From assembly GCA_964517435.1 (NCBI GenBank), contig CAZFEC010000001.1, positions 62,001 to 126,000 of the forward strand: a stretch of DNA of 64,000 nucleotides, read 5' to 3'. Each line of letters begins with the position of its first letter. Within the stretch, counting starts at the first letter, position 1. This DNA is from BS150m-G50 sp964517435. Its GTDB lineage: Bacteria > CAIWAD01 > BS150m-G50. A program made the translations under genes and the position numbers. Shown here one piece after another: positions 44,086-51,861 of this stretch. The notes beneath the pieces are model-generated. The model did no database searches. It was not told the origin of the DNA and saw only the letters and a program-made list of their open reading frames with translations.

Positions 44086-45912
44086 ATGATGACCAAATTG
44101 CGCGAAAGAAGCGCTGTTATTCTGTGGATTCTCGTCTTCGCATTCGTGGCCACTATCATCTTCGCCTGGGGTATGGGCGGATTCGACAACACGAAGGGTC
44201 CCCGCGACCAGGGTGCCATGGCAACGATCAATGGTGAAAAGGTGGACTACCGCGTCTTCGAGCAACAGGTGATTCAACGCATCAACCAGGAGACTCAGGA
44301 CAGTGAGACACCGATGACTACCGAGCGGGTCAAACAGATGCGTACACGCGCCTGGAGTGATCACCTCAACCTGACCCTCGAACGGCAGTGGGCTACCTCC
44401 CGGCACATGAAGCCCCACGACGAAGAGATCGTCTCCTACATCCGCTACAATCCTCCGCAGGACCTGACCATGAATCCCGAGTTCCAGATTGACGGCGTCT
44501 TCGATTCCAGCAAGTGGGTCGAAACACTGACCAATCCGCAATTCGAGAATTACGTGATACAAATGGAACTGAACACCCGCCAGTCGCTGGGCATCACCAA
44601 GTACCGTTCACTGGTCTTTGCCTCCCACCTGCACACCGATCTCGAGGTCTGGGATGATTACCTCCTCAAAAACCAGACCGTCCGGGTGAAGTTTATCAAG
44701 GTACCGTACCAGTCGATGACGGTCGACTCCACCGATATCATCGACAGCGAACTGCGGGACTGGTTCCAGGCGCACCCGGAGGATTACCAGCAGGACCGGC
44801 AGGCGATCCTGTCCTACGTCAAGATTCCGGTGGTCACCTCCACCGAGGATTCCGCCGACGTGCTGGACGACGCCAGATATGTCTACGACCGCGCCGTGGC
44901 GGGTGATGACTGGGCTGAACTGGCCTCCACCTATTCCGGCGACGAGTCCAATTCGGAACTGGGCGGCGATCTCAGCTGGTTCGGCCGCGGCCGGATGGTA
45001 CCGCCCTTCGAGGAGAAGGCTTTCGCCATGCAGCCCGGCGAGATCAGCGAGCCGGTTGCGACCGACTTCGGTTACCACATCATCAAGCTGATCGACCGGC
45101 GCACAAACGACACCGGCGAGGAAGAGGTTCACGCCGCGCACATCCTGCTGAAGCTGGAACCCTCCCAGGCCACCCACACCTATTGGGCCGCCCTGGCGGA
45201 GGACTTCATGCTGACGACGGAGGAAACCGGTTTCGCGGCGGCTGTCGCGGCGGAGGGCCTGGAAATCGAAACCACCAATCCGGTGGCGCTCGACGGTTTC
45301 CTGCCCGGCCTGGGTCGACATCAACGCGCGCTGGATCAGGTCTTCCATTCCCAGGCGGGTGAGGTTCTGTATCCCATCTACAACCAGGAAATCTGGTATG
45401 TGTATCACATCGACAGTTTCGTAAAAGCGGGTACCAGCCCCTTCAGCGAGGTTGAGAGCCGTGTCTGGTACCAGGTGAAAAAGGACAAGCAGCTGGCACT
45501 CGCACAGGCAATGGCGGAAGCGATCATGGCCGCCAACAAAGGGGTTGAAGAACTCGATAAATTCGTACTGCATGACACCACCCTCGCGGTACATGAGACC
45601 GAGACCGCCTTCAAAATGGCCGATTACGTTCCCGACCTGGGTAAGGACTATCTCTTCAACGCGGCGGCGATCCAAGCGCCCATGCGCGAGATCGTGGGTC
45701 CGCTGCAGGGCAAGTACGGCAGCTACATTCTGCAGCCGGTCGCCCGCGATCCGGCGGAGAAGCTGCGGACCCGGTTCGACGAAGCACTCGAAACCGAGCG
45801 ATCCGCCTTCACCGAAACCTTCAAGCGGACAACCTATCAACGCTATATCAACCTGCTTAAGGAGCAGGCTGATATCGTGGATAACCGTTATAAATTCGGC
45901 CGCGATTACTAG
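44086..45912 (+). CDS. PpiD/SurA-like periplasmic peptidyl-prolyl isomerase
   Basis: The 608-residue, membrane-anchored chaperone has an N-terminal helix at about 11-29 (ILWILVFAFVATIIFAW). The SurA-N-like chaperone region follows (about 45-215), then a parvulin rotamase domain (about 225-345) with ELASTYSGDESNSELGGDLS, GRMVPPFEEKAFAMQPGEIS and FGYHIIKL. A second, weaker parvulin-like stretch starts at EEEVHAAHILLKL. It helps fold outer-membrane and secreted proteins, fitting the many barrels in this window. It has its own promoter and a strong terminator, so it is probably monocistronic. Confidence 0.9.
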   Translation: MMTKLRERSAVILWILVFAFVATIIFAWGMGGFDNTKGPRDQGAMATINGEKVDYRVFEQQVIQRINQETQDSETPMTTERVKQMRTRAWSDHLNLTLERQWATSRHMKPHDEEIVSYIRYNPPQDLTMNPEFQIDGVFDSSKWVETLTNPQFENYVIQMELNTRQSLGITKYRSLVFASHLHTDLEVWDDYLLKNQTVRVKFIKVPYQSMTVDSTDIIDSELRDWFQAHPEDYQQDRQAILSYVKIPVVTSTEDSADVLDDARYVYDRAVAGDDWAELASTYSGDESNSELGGDLSWFGRGRMVPPFEEKAFAMQPGEISEPVATDFGYHIIKLIDRRTNDTGEEEVHAAHILLKLEPSQATHTYWAALAEDFMLTTEETGFAAAVAAEGLEIETTNPVALDGFLPGLGRHQRALDQVFHSQAGEVLYPIYNQEIWYVYHIDSFVKAGTSPFSEVESRVWYQVKKDKQLALAQAMAEAIMAANKGVEELDKFVLHDTTLAVHETETAFKMADYVPDLGKDYLFNAAAIQAPMREIVGPLQGKYGSYILQPVARDPAEKLRTRFDEALETERSAFTETFKRTTYQRYINLLKEQADIVDNRYKFGRDY

Positions 45913-45930
45913 TAGAAGCTGATCACCAAT

Positions 45931-45980
45931 GCCCCGCCCCGGCAGCGACAACCACGGCGTTGTGCGGGCGGGGCTTTTTT
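45931..45980 (+). terminator. Rho-independent terminator of the ppiD-like gene
   Basis: GCCCCGCCC (45931-45939) pairs with GGGCGGGGC (45966-45974), followed by six T. It begins 19 bp after the stop codon. Confidence 0.85.
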
Positions 45981-46017
45981 GTACGCGTCCCGGAAGCATG
46001 CGTAGTCCGCAGGCAGA

Positions 46018-46150
46018 CCGATGCTCATCTTCGTTGCCTATGGCAACGCTTCAGGAATAATGTCCGTTTGAAAACGTTGCCATATGCATCGGTTTTAAGT
46101 ATTGCTACCGGGACATGTAGAGAATTCGGTCATTATTTCTAGGCAATACT
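46018..46150. repeat. Structured intergenic element with nested inverted repeats
   Basis: It contains ACCGATGC (46018) / GCATCGGT (46086-46093), the 17-bp palindrome CGTTGCCTATGGCAACG (46032-46048) inside that pair, and AGTATTGC (46098-46105) / GCAATACT (46143-46150). GAATAATG (46055) / CATTATTT (46131) may pair more distantly. It is non-coding and lies between the ppiD terminator and the envC-like gene; it may be a small RNA or a repetitive element. No further gene is present in 45981-46300. Confidence 0.5.
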
Positions 46151-46300
46151 AACAGGACCCGGCCGGAGTTGTCTTCTTAGCATTCCGTATGCAAATTGAG
46201 TGAGTCATCCCGGCGGATGCGGCTGCGCCATCACAGATAGTTCCGCAGCCGGCGCCCCCGCCAGTACCGCTGTAAACGTTCGATCTATTGCCGACCAGAA

Positions 46301-47602
46301 ATGAAAACTCGCTCTGTAATCCTTTTGACTTTGTTGTTGCTGGGCCGGGGAAGCGATGCCGCCGCTGTTCCCCGCCTGCAGCAGGAGCAGGTCCGGCTCG
46401 ACTCCCTGCAGAGCTGTCTCGAACAGCTGGCGGATTCGCTCGACCGGCTGGACCGCAGCGAACAGGACCAGCTGCAGCAGCTGGATGGAGTACGGCGACG
46501 CATCGATCTCAGCCGCAAGCTGTTGACGGAAGCCACCTCGCAGACGGACTTCCTCCAGCGGGACCTCCAACGTATCACACAGGAGCTGGAGCGATTGCAG
46601 GCGCGTGAAACAGCGCTGATCACCCAGGAGCGAACGGCAGTCGCACGACGTGATACATTGCAGCAGTGTTTTCGCACAATCGTGCGCGACCTCTACATGG
46701 CTTTACCGCTGCCCTGGGGCACCTATCTCCTCACCGCCGGGGACAGCGAAAGCCTGATCCGCCGTCACGCGTTCATGCAGAATATCAGCCAGGCGGTACA
46801 GGACCGTAAGGCACAACTGCGTTCAGAGATCGAGTTGACCGCAGCGCTGCAGGATTCAGTCAGCCAGGTCAGTCGTGAGCTGTCCGCGCTGCGTCAGACC
46901 CAGCACAGCAACCTCGCCTATCAGCAACGCCTGCGCGAGGAACAGACACAGCGGTTGGCGGAACTGGACACCGACCGTGACGAATACCAGCGAACGCTCG
47001 CGCGGCTGCGCGCCGACAAACAACTCTGGGAAGCCTACCAACAGCAACGGCGGGAGGCGCTGACCACTATCGAACAGCGCCTGGAAGTCTTTCGCCGTGC
47101 TCAGGCCAACCGGGAAACGGCACTGCAGGAGCGGCAGGAGGAACGACAGTATGCCCGTTCGCGCCTGGGGGAACAGAATCGAACAGAAGTGGTTTCCAAT
47201 ACGGCAGATGCGCATCCGGAGCGGTTGCGTGCAGGCCAGACGCCGTGGCCGATCCAGGGACGTATCACACAGCGGTTCGGTATCCACCGGGATCCGGCTA
47301 CTGGAGCGACCCTGGATAACCCCGGTATCGACATCAGCTGCAACAACGGCCTGGTGCGGGCGGTGGCGGCGGGGAAGGTCCTGGAGGCGACCTGGCTGCC
47401 CGGATTCGGCCAGACCCTGCTGCTGGAGCACGACGACGCCTTTTTTACCGTCTACGCCGGCCTTACCGCCATCTCGGTCACTCCCGGTCAGAGTATCCCC
47501 GCCCGGGCCGAGTTGGGCAGTGCCACCGACCAGCTGCATTTTGAAATCTGGCGGGGCCAGGAACGTCAGGACCCGGCGCGGTATCTAACACCGTCGCCTT
47601 GA
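46301..47602 (+). CDS. EnvC-like murein hydrolase activator (degenerate M23 domain)
   Basis: The 433-residue protein has a signal peptide (to about residue 21), two long coiled-coil stretches (about 25-115 and 160-285) and a C-terminal LytM/M23 domain (about 310-433). The zinc ligands are mostly missing: N340-P-G-I-D344 replaces the HxxxD motif and Q411-L-H413 replaces HxH, and the central YxH reads YAG. EnvC and its relatives have lost the same residues and act by activating amidases at the septum, so that role is likely here. The intact M23 enzyme at 14079 is an active counterpart. Confidence 0.88.
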   Translation: MKTRSVILLTLLLLGRGSDAAAVPRLQQEQVRLDSLQSCLEQLADSLDRLDRSEQDQLQQLDGVRRRIDLSRKLLTEATSQTDFLQRDLQRITQELERLQARETALITQERTAVARRDTLQQCFRTIVRDLYMALPLPWGTYLLTAGDSESLIRRHAFMQNISQAVQDRKAQLRSEIELTAALQDSVSQVSRELSALRQTQHSNLAYQQRLREEQTQRLAELDTDRDEYQRTLARLRADKQLWEAYQQQRREALTTIEQRLEVFRRAQANRETALQERQEERQYARSRLGEQNRTEVVSNTADAHPERLRAGQTPWPIQGRITQRFGIHRDPATGATLDNPGIDISCNNGLVRAVAAGKVLEATWLPGFGQTLLLEHDDAFFTVYAGLTAISVTPGQSIPARAELGSATDQLHFEIWRGQERQDPARYLTPSP

Positions 47603-47615
47603 GAAGGAATTCAAC

Positions 47616-47725
47616 TAACCGCGAATGAACGCGAATAATGCTCGGTATCGGTATTCGGGATCGGAATCGAGACCGATTTCCGAGGCCGAATTCCGAATTC
47701 AACAATTCGTGTCCATTCGTGGTTT
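47616..47725. repeat. Palindromic intergenic repeat unit, copy 2
   Basis: Left arm 47616-47636 (TAACCGCGAATGAACGCGAAT) and right arm 47705-47725 (inverted) match at 17 of 21 positions. The interior is CGGTATCGG / GGGATCGGAATCG-type sequence, as in copy 1 at 1079-1350. It ends 28 bp before the holB ATG and fills the gap after the envC-like gene. Confidence 0.65.
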
Positions 47726-47752
47726 CATGAGTCTAACCTTAGAACATTGCCG

Positions 47753-48901
47753 ATGACATCAAACAGTCCTGAAGACACCATCCTCTGGAACCAGCCGCTC
47801 GGTATGGAGCCGCAGAAGGAGATGCTGGCCGCGGCGCTTGAACGCGACCGGCTGGCGCATACGCTCCTGTTTCACGGCGAGCGGGAGAACGGCAGCGAGG
47901 CGCTGGCCATTCATCTGATGCGGCAGCTGCTCTGCAATGAAACCGGTGTCGCACCCTGCGAGCACTGCCCCAACTGTCTCAAAACCAGGTCACTCTCCCA
48001 TCCCGACCTGATGGTGGTGTTTCCTCTGCCCTCGGGCGGGGATAGCGGCAATGGCAGTGACAAGGCCCGGGAACAGTACAGCGAGCAGATCCGGCGGGAA
48101 ACCACCGGCAAAGCGGCCAATCTCTATCACCGGATGGAGGTGGAGAACGGCCGGGCCATCCTGCTGGACCAGATTCGCAGCGTCCGCCGTTTCGCCGGCA
48201 TGAAATCCTACGAGGGCGGCAACCGGGTCATCCTGCTTTTCGACGCGCACCTGATGAATCGCAACGCCCAGAACGCCCTGCTCAAGCTGGCGGAGGAGCC
48301 GCCCGCCAACCTCTACCTGCTGTTGGTCACTGATCAGCCCAGTACGTTGTTGCCGACGATCGTTTCACGCTGCCAATCCCTGCTGGTACCGCCGCAGCCG
48401 GCGGCGACGATCACGGCGGCCCTGACCGCAGCGGGAACACCGGAGACGGAAGCGGCCGTCATCGCCCGCCTGGCGGACGGTAGTCCGGGGCGTGCCATCC
48501 GCATGCTGCAGGCGGAGAAGGAAACCCTCCAGGAGGCGATCGACTTCCTGCGACTGGTGCTGGGTAACGACAGTGCCGCTCTGGCCGCGCGATTGAGCGA
48601 GCTGACCCGCAACCGGGACCGTGACGGTTGCCGGCGCCTGTTCCGGCAGTTGCTGACCTGGTTCCGCGATCTGCAGATCATGGCCGCGGCACCGACCGGC
48701 AGCAACTGGATCCGGCACGCCGAAGCCGGGGAAACGCTGTCCCGCTTCGCGGAAGCCTACGTGGTGGAGCCGGTCGGCGAGATGATCACTCTGCTGGAGG
48801 AATACATTGACCGTCTTGAGAAAAACCTATATCTAAACAACTTACTCTTCACACTGGTCTTCGATCTGAGAAGACGGATCCGGCGCCGGCAGCGGGCTTA
48901 G
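47753..48901 (+). CDS. holB: DNA polymerase III delta-prime subunit
   Basis: HolB is a clamp-loader subunit. The 382-residue protein has the AAA+ fold with LLFHGERENGSEA in place of a working P-loop (no Lys, as in delta-prime), a zinc module (CNETGVAPCEHCPNC), and the conserved LLKLAEEPPANLYLLLVTDQ with IVSRCQSL. I start it at ATG 47753; a TTG at 47747 is two codons upstream. holB followed by ricT and metG is a recurrent bacterial gene order. Its partner holA is at 19379. Confidence 0.93.
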   Translation: MTSNSPEDTILWNQPLGMEPQKEMLAAALERDRLAHTLLFHGERENGSEALAIHLMRQLLCNETGVAPCEHCPNCLKTRSLSHPDLMVVFPLPSGGDSGNGSDKAREQYSEQIRRETTGKAANLYHRMEVENGRAILLDQIRSVRRFAGMKSYEGGNRVILLFDAHLMNRNAQNALLKLAEEPPANLYLLLVTDQPSTLLPTIVSRCQSLLVPPQPAATITAALTAAGTPETEAAVIARLADGSPGRAIRMLQAEKETLQEAIDFLRLVLGNDSAALAARLSELTRNRDRDGCRRLFRQLLTWFRDLQIMAAAPTGSNWIRHAEAGETLSRFAEAYVVEPVGEMITLLEEYIDRLEKNLYLNNLLFTLVFDLRRRIRRRQRA

Positions 48902-48946
48902 GTCGCTACAGCTGTCAGCGGGACCGGTTGCGCATGGGAGCCGACA

Positions 48947-49957
48947 ATGAATTTCCTGGAGATACAGTTTCAAGGCAACCGACGGAAACGCTATTTCAAT
49001 CCGGATCGCCTTCCCTTCAAACTGAATGAATATGCCGTGGTCGAGACGGAAAAAGGGGAGGACCTGGGCCGGGTAGTAGCACTCGGTGAGGTCGACGCGG
49101 AGGAAGCCAAACGCATCCGTTATTCGGTCCTTCGTAAAGCGGGCAAACCGGAGTACGCCCGGCGCCAGAAGATGCTGGAGCGGGAACAGAAAGCGAGCGA
49201 AACGGCGATAACCAAGATCCGCAAGCACAACCTGCCGATGAAACTGGTACGGACCGAGTATCAGCTGGACGGACGCAAGGTTACCTTCTATTTCACCGCA
49301 GAAGGACGCGTTGATTTCCGGGCACTGGTCAAGGACCTGGCGGCGGAACTGCGCACGCGGATCGATCTGCGTCAGATCGGCGCCCGGGATGAGAGCCGCA
49401 AGGTGCCCGGTTTCGGCGTCTGCGGCCGGCAACTCTGCTGCAACACCTTCTTGTCCCAGTTCGATCCCATCACTACCCAGATGGCCAAACAGCAGAACCT
49501 GCCGCTGAACCCGGCGAAGCTTTCCGGCAACTGCGGGCGGTTGCGCTGCTGTCTCCAGTACGAGCTGGATTTCTACGCGGAGCAGATGCAGCATTTCCCC
49601 CGCCTCGGCAAGAGCTACAAGACCAGCCGCGGCGCGGCGCTGGTAACCGATGCCGATATCTTCCAGGCTAACGTGCGCCTGCGCTTCAGCGACGGCGACG
49701 AGGAAACCGTCAGCTTGAGCGAATTCAAGGAGCTGGCCTCCGGAGCCGCACCCGCCGCCACCGGCGAGAAGAAGGAGGAATCGGCCGCCACGGAACCTGA
49801 GACGGAATCGACCGATGATGCCGCGCCGGCGGAAAAAGATCAATCGCAATCAGAGGCTCCCGAGCCGTCAGAAGAAGATCAATCGCAGTCAGAGGCTCCC
49901 GAGCCGCCACCAACGGCCGCTGAGGAGGGACAACAATCTGGAGATAACCGGCAATGA
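48947..49957 (+). CDS. ricT: PSP1-domain protein (RicT/YaaT-like)
   Basis: The 336-residue protein has the RicT core with two cysteine signatures GVCGRQLCC and NCGRLRCCLQYE that bind iron-sulfur clusters in the RicAFT complex of Bacillus, which affects RNase Y-dependent processing. The C-terminal about 75 residues are an acidic low-complexity tail with a 13-residue direct repeat. It lies between holB and metG; metG starts within its last codons (ATGA overlap). RicA and RicF partners are not in view, so the complex may differ. Confidence 0.9.
   Translation: MNFLEIQFQGNRRKRYFNPDRLPFKLNEYAVVETEKGEDLGRVVALGEVDAEEAKRIRYSVLRKAGKPEYARRQKMLEREQKASETAITKIRKHNLPMKLVRTEYQLDGRKVTFYFTAEGRVDFRALVKDLAAELRTRIDLRQIGARDESRKVPGFGVCGRQLCCNTFLSQFDPITTQMAKQQNLPLNPAKLSGNCGRLRCCLQYELDFYAEQMQHFPRLGKSYKTSRGAALVTDADIFQANVRLRFSDGDEETVSLSEFKELASGAAPAATGEKKEESAATEPETESTDDAAPAEKDQSQSEAPEPSEEDQSQSEAPEPPPTAAEEGQQSGDNRQ
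49838..49906 (+). repeat. 39-bp-period coding tandem repeat in ricT
   Basis: Two near-identical 30-bp copies (49838-49867 and 49877-49906; one C/T-type difference near the middle) encode DQSQSEAPEP twice. They lie in the acidic tail, where length variation between strains would be expected. Confidence 0.75.
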
Positions 49958-51855
49958 GTTTCTATATCACGACACCCATCTACTATGTCAATTCCAACCT
50001 GCACCTGGGACACGCCTACACCACCATTCTGGCCGATGTGATCCAGCGTTACCACCGTTTGCGGGAGGAGAAGGTGTTCTTCCTGACCGGAGTCGATGAG
50101 CATGGGCAGAAGGTGTTCACCGCCGCGCAGGCGGAAGGAATCGAACCGCAGCAGCATTGCGACCAGATGGCGGCACGTTTCCAGGAGCTGTGGGAGAAAC
50201 TCAATGTCGAACACAGCCGCTTCATCCGCACGACGGAACCGGCCCACCGCGCCGTCGTTCAGAAGTTCATGCAGCGGCTCTACGACGAGGGGAACATCTT
50301 CAGGGCTGATTACGAGGGGTGGTATTGCGTCTCCGATGAACGGTTCTTCACCGAGAAAGACCTGGACGACGGGAACTGCCCCCTCTGCCACCGCGAGGTG
50401 ATCCGGCTGAGCGAGCCGAACTATTTCTTCGATCTGGGCAAGTATCAACAATGGTTGATCGACTACATCGAAGCCAATCCCGATTTCATCCTGCCGGCGA
50501 CCCGCCGCAACGAGGTGCTGGGATTCCTGCGCCAGCCGCTTGAACCGCTCTGCATTTCCCGCGCCCGCAGCCGGATGAGCTGGGGGATTCCCCTGCCCTT
50601 TGATGAGGATTTCGTCACCTATGTCTGGTTCGACGCTCTACTCAATTATGTGACCGGAATTGACTATAGTTCGAACGAGGAGCAGTTCGCCAGATTCTGG
50701 CCGGCCGACATCCACCTGATCGGCAAGGACATTCTCACCACCCATGCGGTTTACTGGCCGATCATGTTGCAGGCGGGAGGTCTCGAGCAGCCGCGGCACA
50801 TCATCGCGCACGGCTGGTGGTTGACCGATGACGCCAAGATGGCCAAGAGTGAAGGCAATGTCGTCGACCCGCTTGAGATGGTCGATCAGGTGGGCATCGA
50901 TCCGTTCCGCTATTTTCTGATCCGGGGGATCGTACCCTGGAAAGACGCTAATTTCAACCGCGAAAAACTGCTGCAGACGCTGAACAACGATCTGGCGAAC
51001 GATCTGGGCAACCTGCTCTCCCGGCTGACCAATCTGGTCAACAAATTCTACGAGGGCAAGCTGCCGCAGCCGCAAACCGTCACACCGCCGTTCTCCCCCC
51101 TGCTCGACAAACTGCTGGCCGACTTCCCCGCCGCCCTCGACAGCGGCAATATCTATCGCATCGTGGATGACACCCTGGCGCTGGTCAGCGCGACCAACCG
51201 CTATCTCGAGGAGACCGCACCCTGGAAACTGGTCAAGACCGATAACACCGCGGCCGGGACGGTTCTATACCACGGTTTGGAGGTCGTACGCCTGGCCGCC
51301 GGAATGTTGAGCCCGATTATGCCCGGCAAGACCGCCGCGATTTTATCCCGTTTCCAGTTAAAGGACAGCTTCCGGTTTGACGATTTCTTCAGGTGGGGTG
51401 TTCTGGCGGCGGGAACCTCGATCACGCACGGCGAGCCGCTGTTCCCCCGTCTCGAGCTGGACGCGGCTCCGGCTGCGGAGAGCCCGACCCCGGCGCCAGT
51501 GCCGGAACCGGAAACAGAGGCAAAAGAGGAAGGTGTGATCACTATCGACGAGTTCCAGCGTATGCAACTGATCACCGGTCGTATTCTGAGTGCGGAACCG
51601 GTCCCCGACGCGGACCAGTTGTTGAAACTGCAGGTGGACTGCGGCGACAACCGACGGCAACTGGTAGCCGGTATCGCCGGTTATTATGATCCGGAGCAGT
51701 TGCGGGGCCTGACCATTCTGGTCGTAGCCAACCTGAAACCCACCGTAATACGCGGTATTGAGTCACAGGGAATGCTGCTGGCGGCCCAGAAAGGTAAGAA
51801 ACTGGTATTGGCGACAGTGGATGGTGAGATACCTCCCGGAGTCAGAGTGAGTTAA
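49954..51855 (+). CDS. metG: Methionyl-tRNA synthetase
   Basis: This is a class I synthetase of 633 residues: the HIGH motif reads HLGH (residues 17-20) and the KMSKS loop reads KMAKS (295-299). The zinc region has CVSDERF and CPLCHRE, i.e. three cysteines instead of four. The C-terminal OB-fold tRNA-binding (EMAP/Trbp111-like) domain begins after an Ala/Pro/Glu linker at about 505 and includes ITIDEFQRMQLITGRI and MLLAAQ. It starts within ricT (ATGA overlap) and ends 6 bp before the histidine kinase. Confidence 0.97.
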   Translation: MSFYITTPIYYVNSNLHLGHAYTTILADVIQRYHRLREEKVFFLTGVDEHGQKVFTAAQAEGIEPQQHCDQMAARFQELWEKLNVEHSRFIRTTEPAHRAVVQKFMQRLYDEGNIFRADYEGWYCVSDERFFTEKDLDDGNCPLCHREVIRLSEPNYFFDLGKYQQWLIDYIEANPDFILPATRRNEVLGFLRQPLEPLCISRARSRMSWGIPLPFDEDFVTYVWFDALLNYVTGIDYSSNEEQFARFWPADIHLIGKDILTTHAVYWPIMLQAGGLEQPRHIIAHGWWLTDDAKMAKSEGNVVDPLEMVDQVGIDPFRYFLIRGIVPWKDANFNREKLLQTLNNDLANDLGNLLSRLTNLVNKFYEGKLPQPQTVTPPFSPLLDKLLADFPAALDSGNIYRIVDDTLALVSATNRYLEETAPWKLVKTDNTAAGTVLYHGLEVVRLAAGMLSPIMPGKTAAILSRFQLKDSFRFDDFFRWGVLAAGTSITHGEPLFPRLELDAAPAAESPTPAPVPEPETEAKEEGVITIDEFQRMQLITGRILSAEPVPDADQLLKLQVDCGDNRRQLVAGIAGYYDPEQLRGLTILVVANLKPTVIRGIESQGMLLAAQKGKKLVLATVDGEIPPGVRVS

Positions 51856-51861
51856 TTGACC

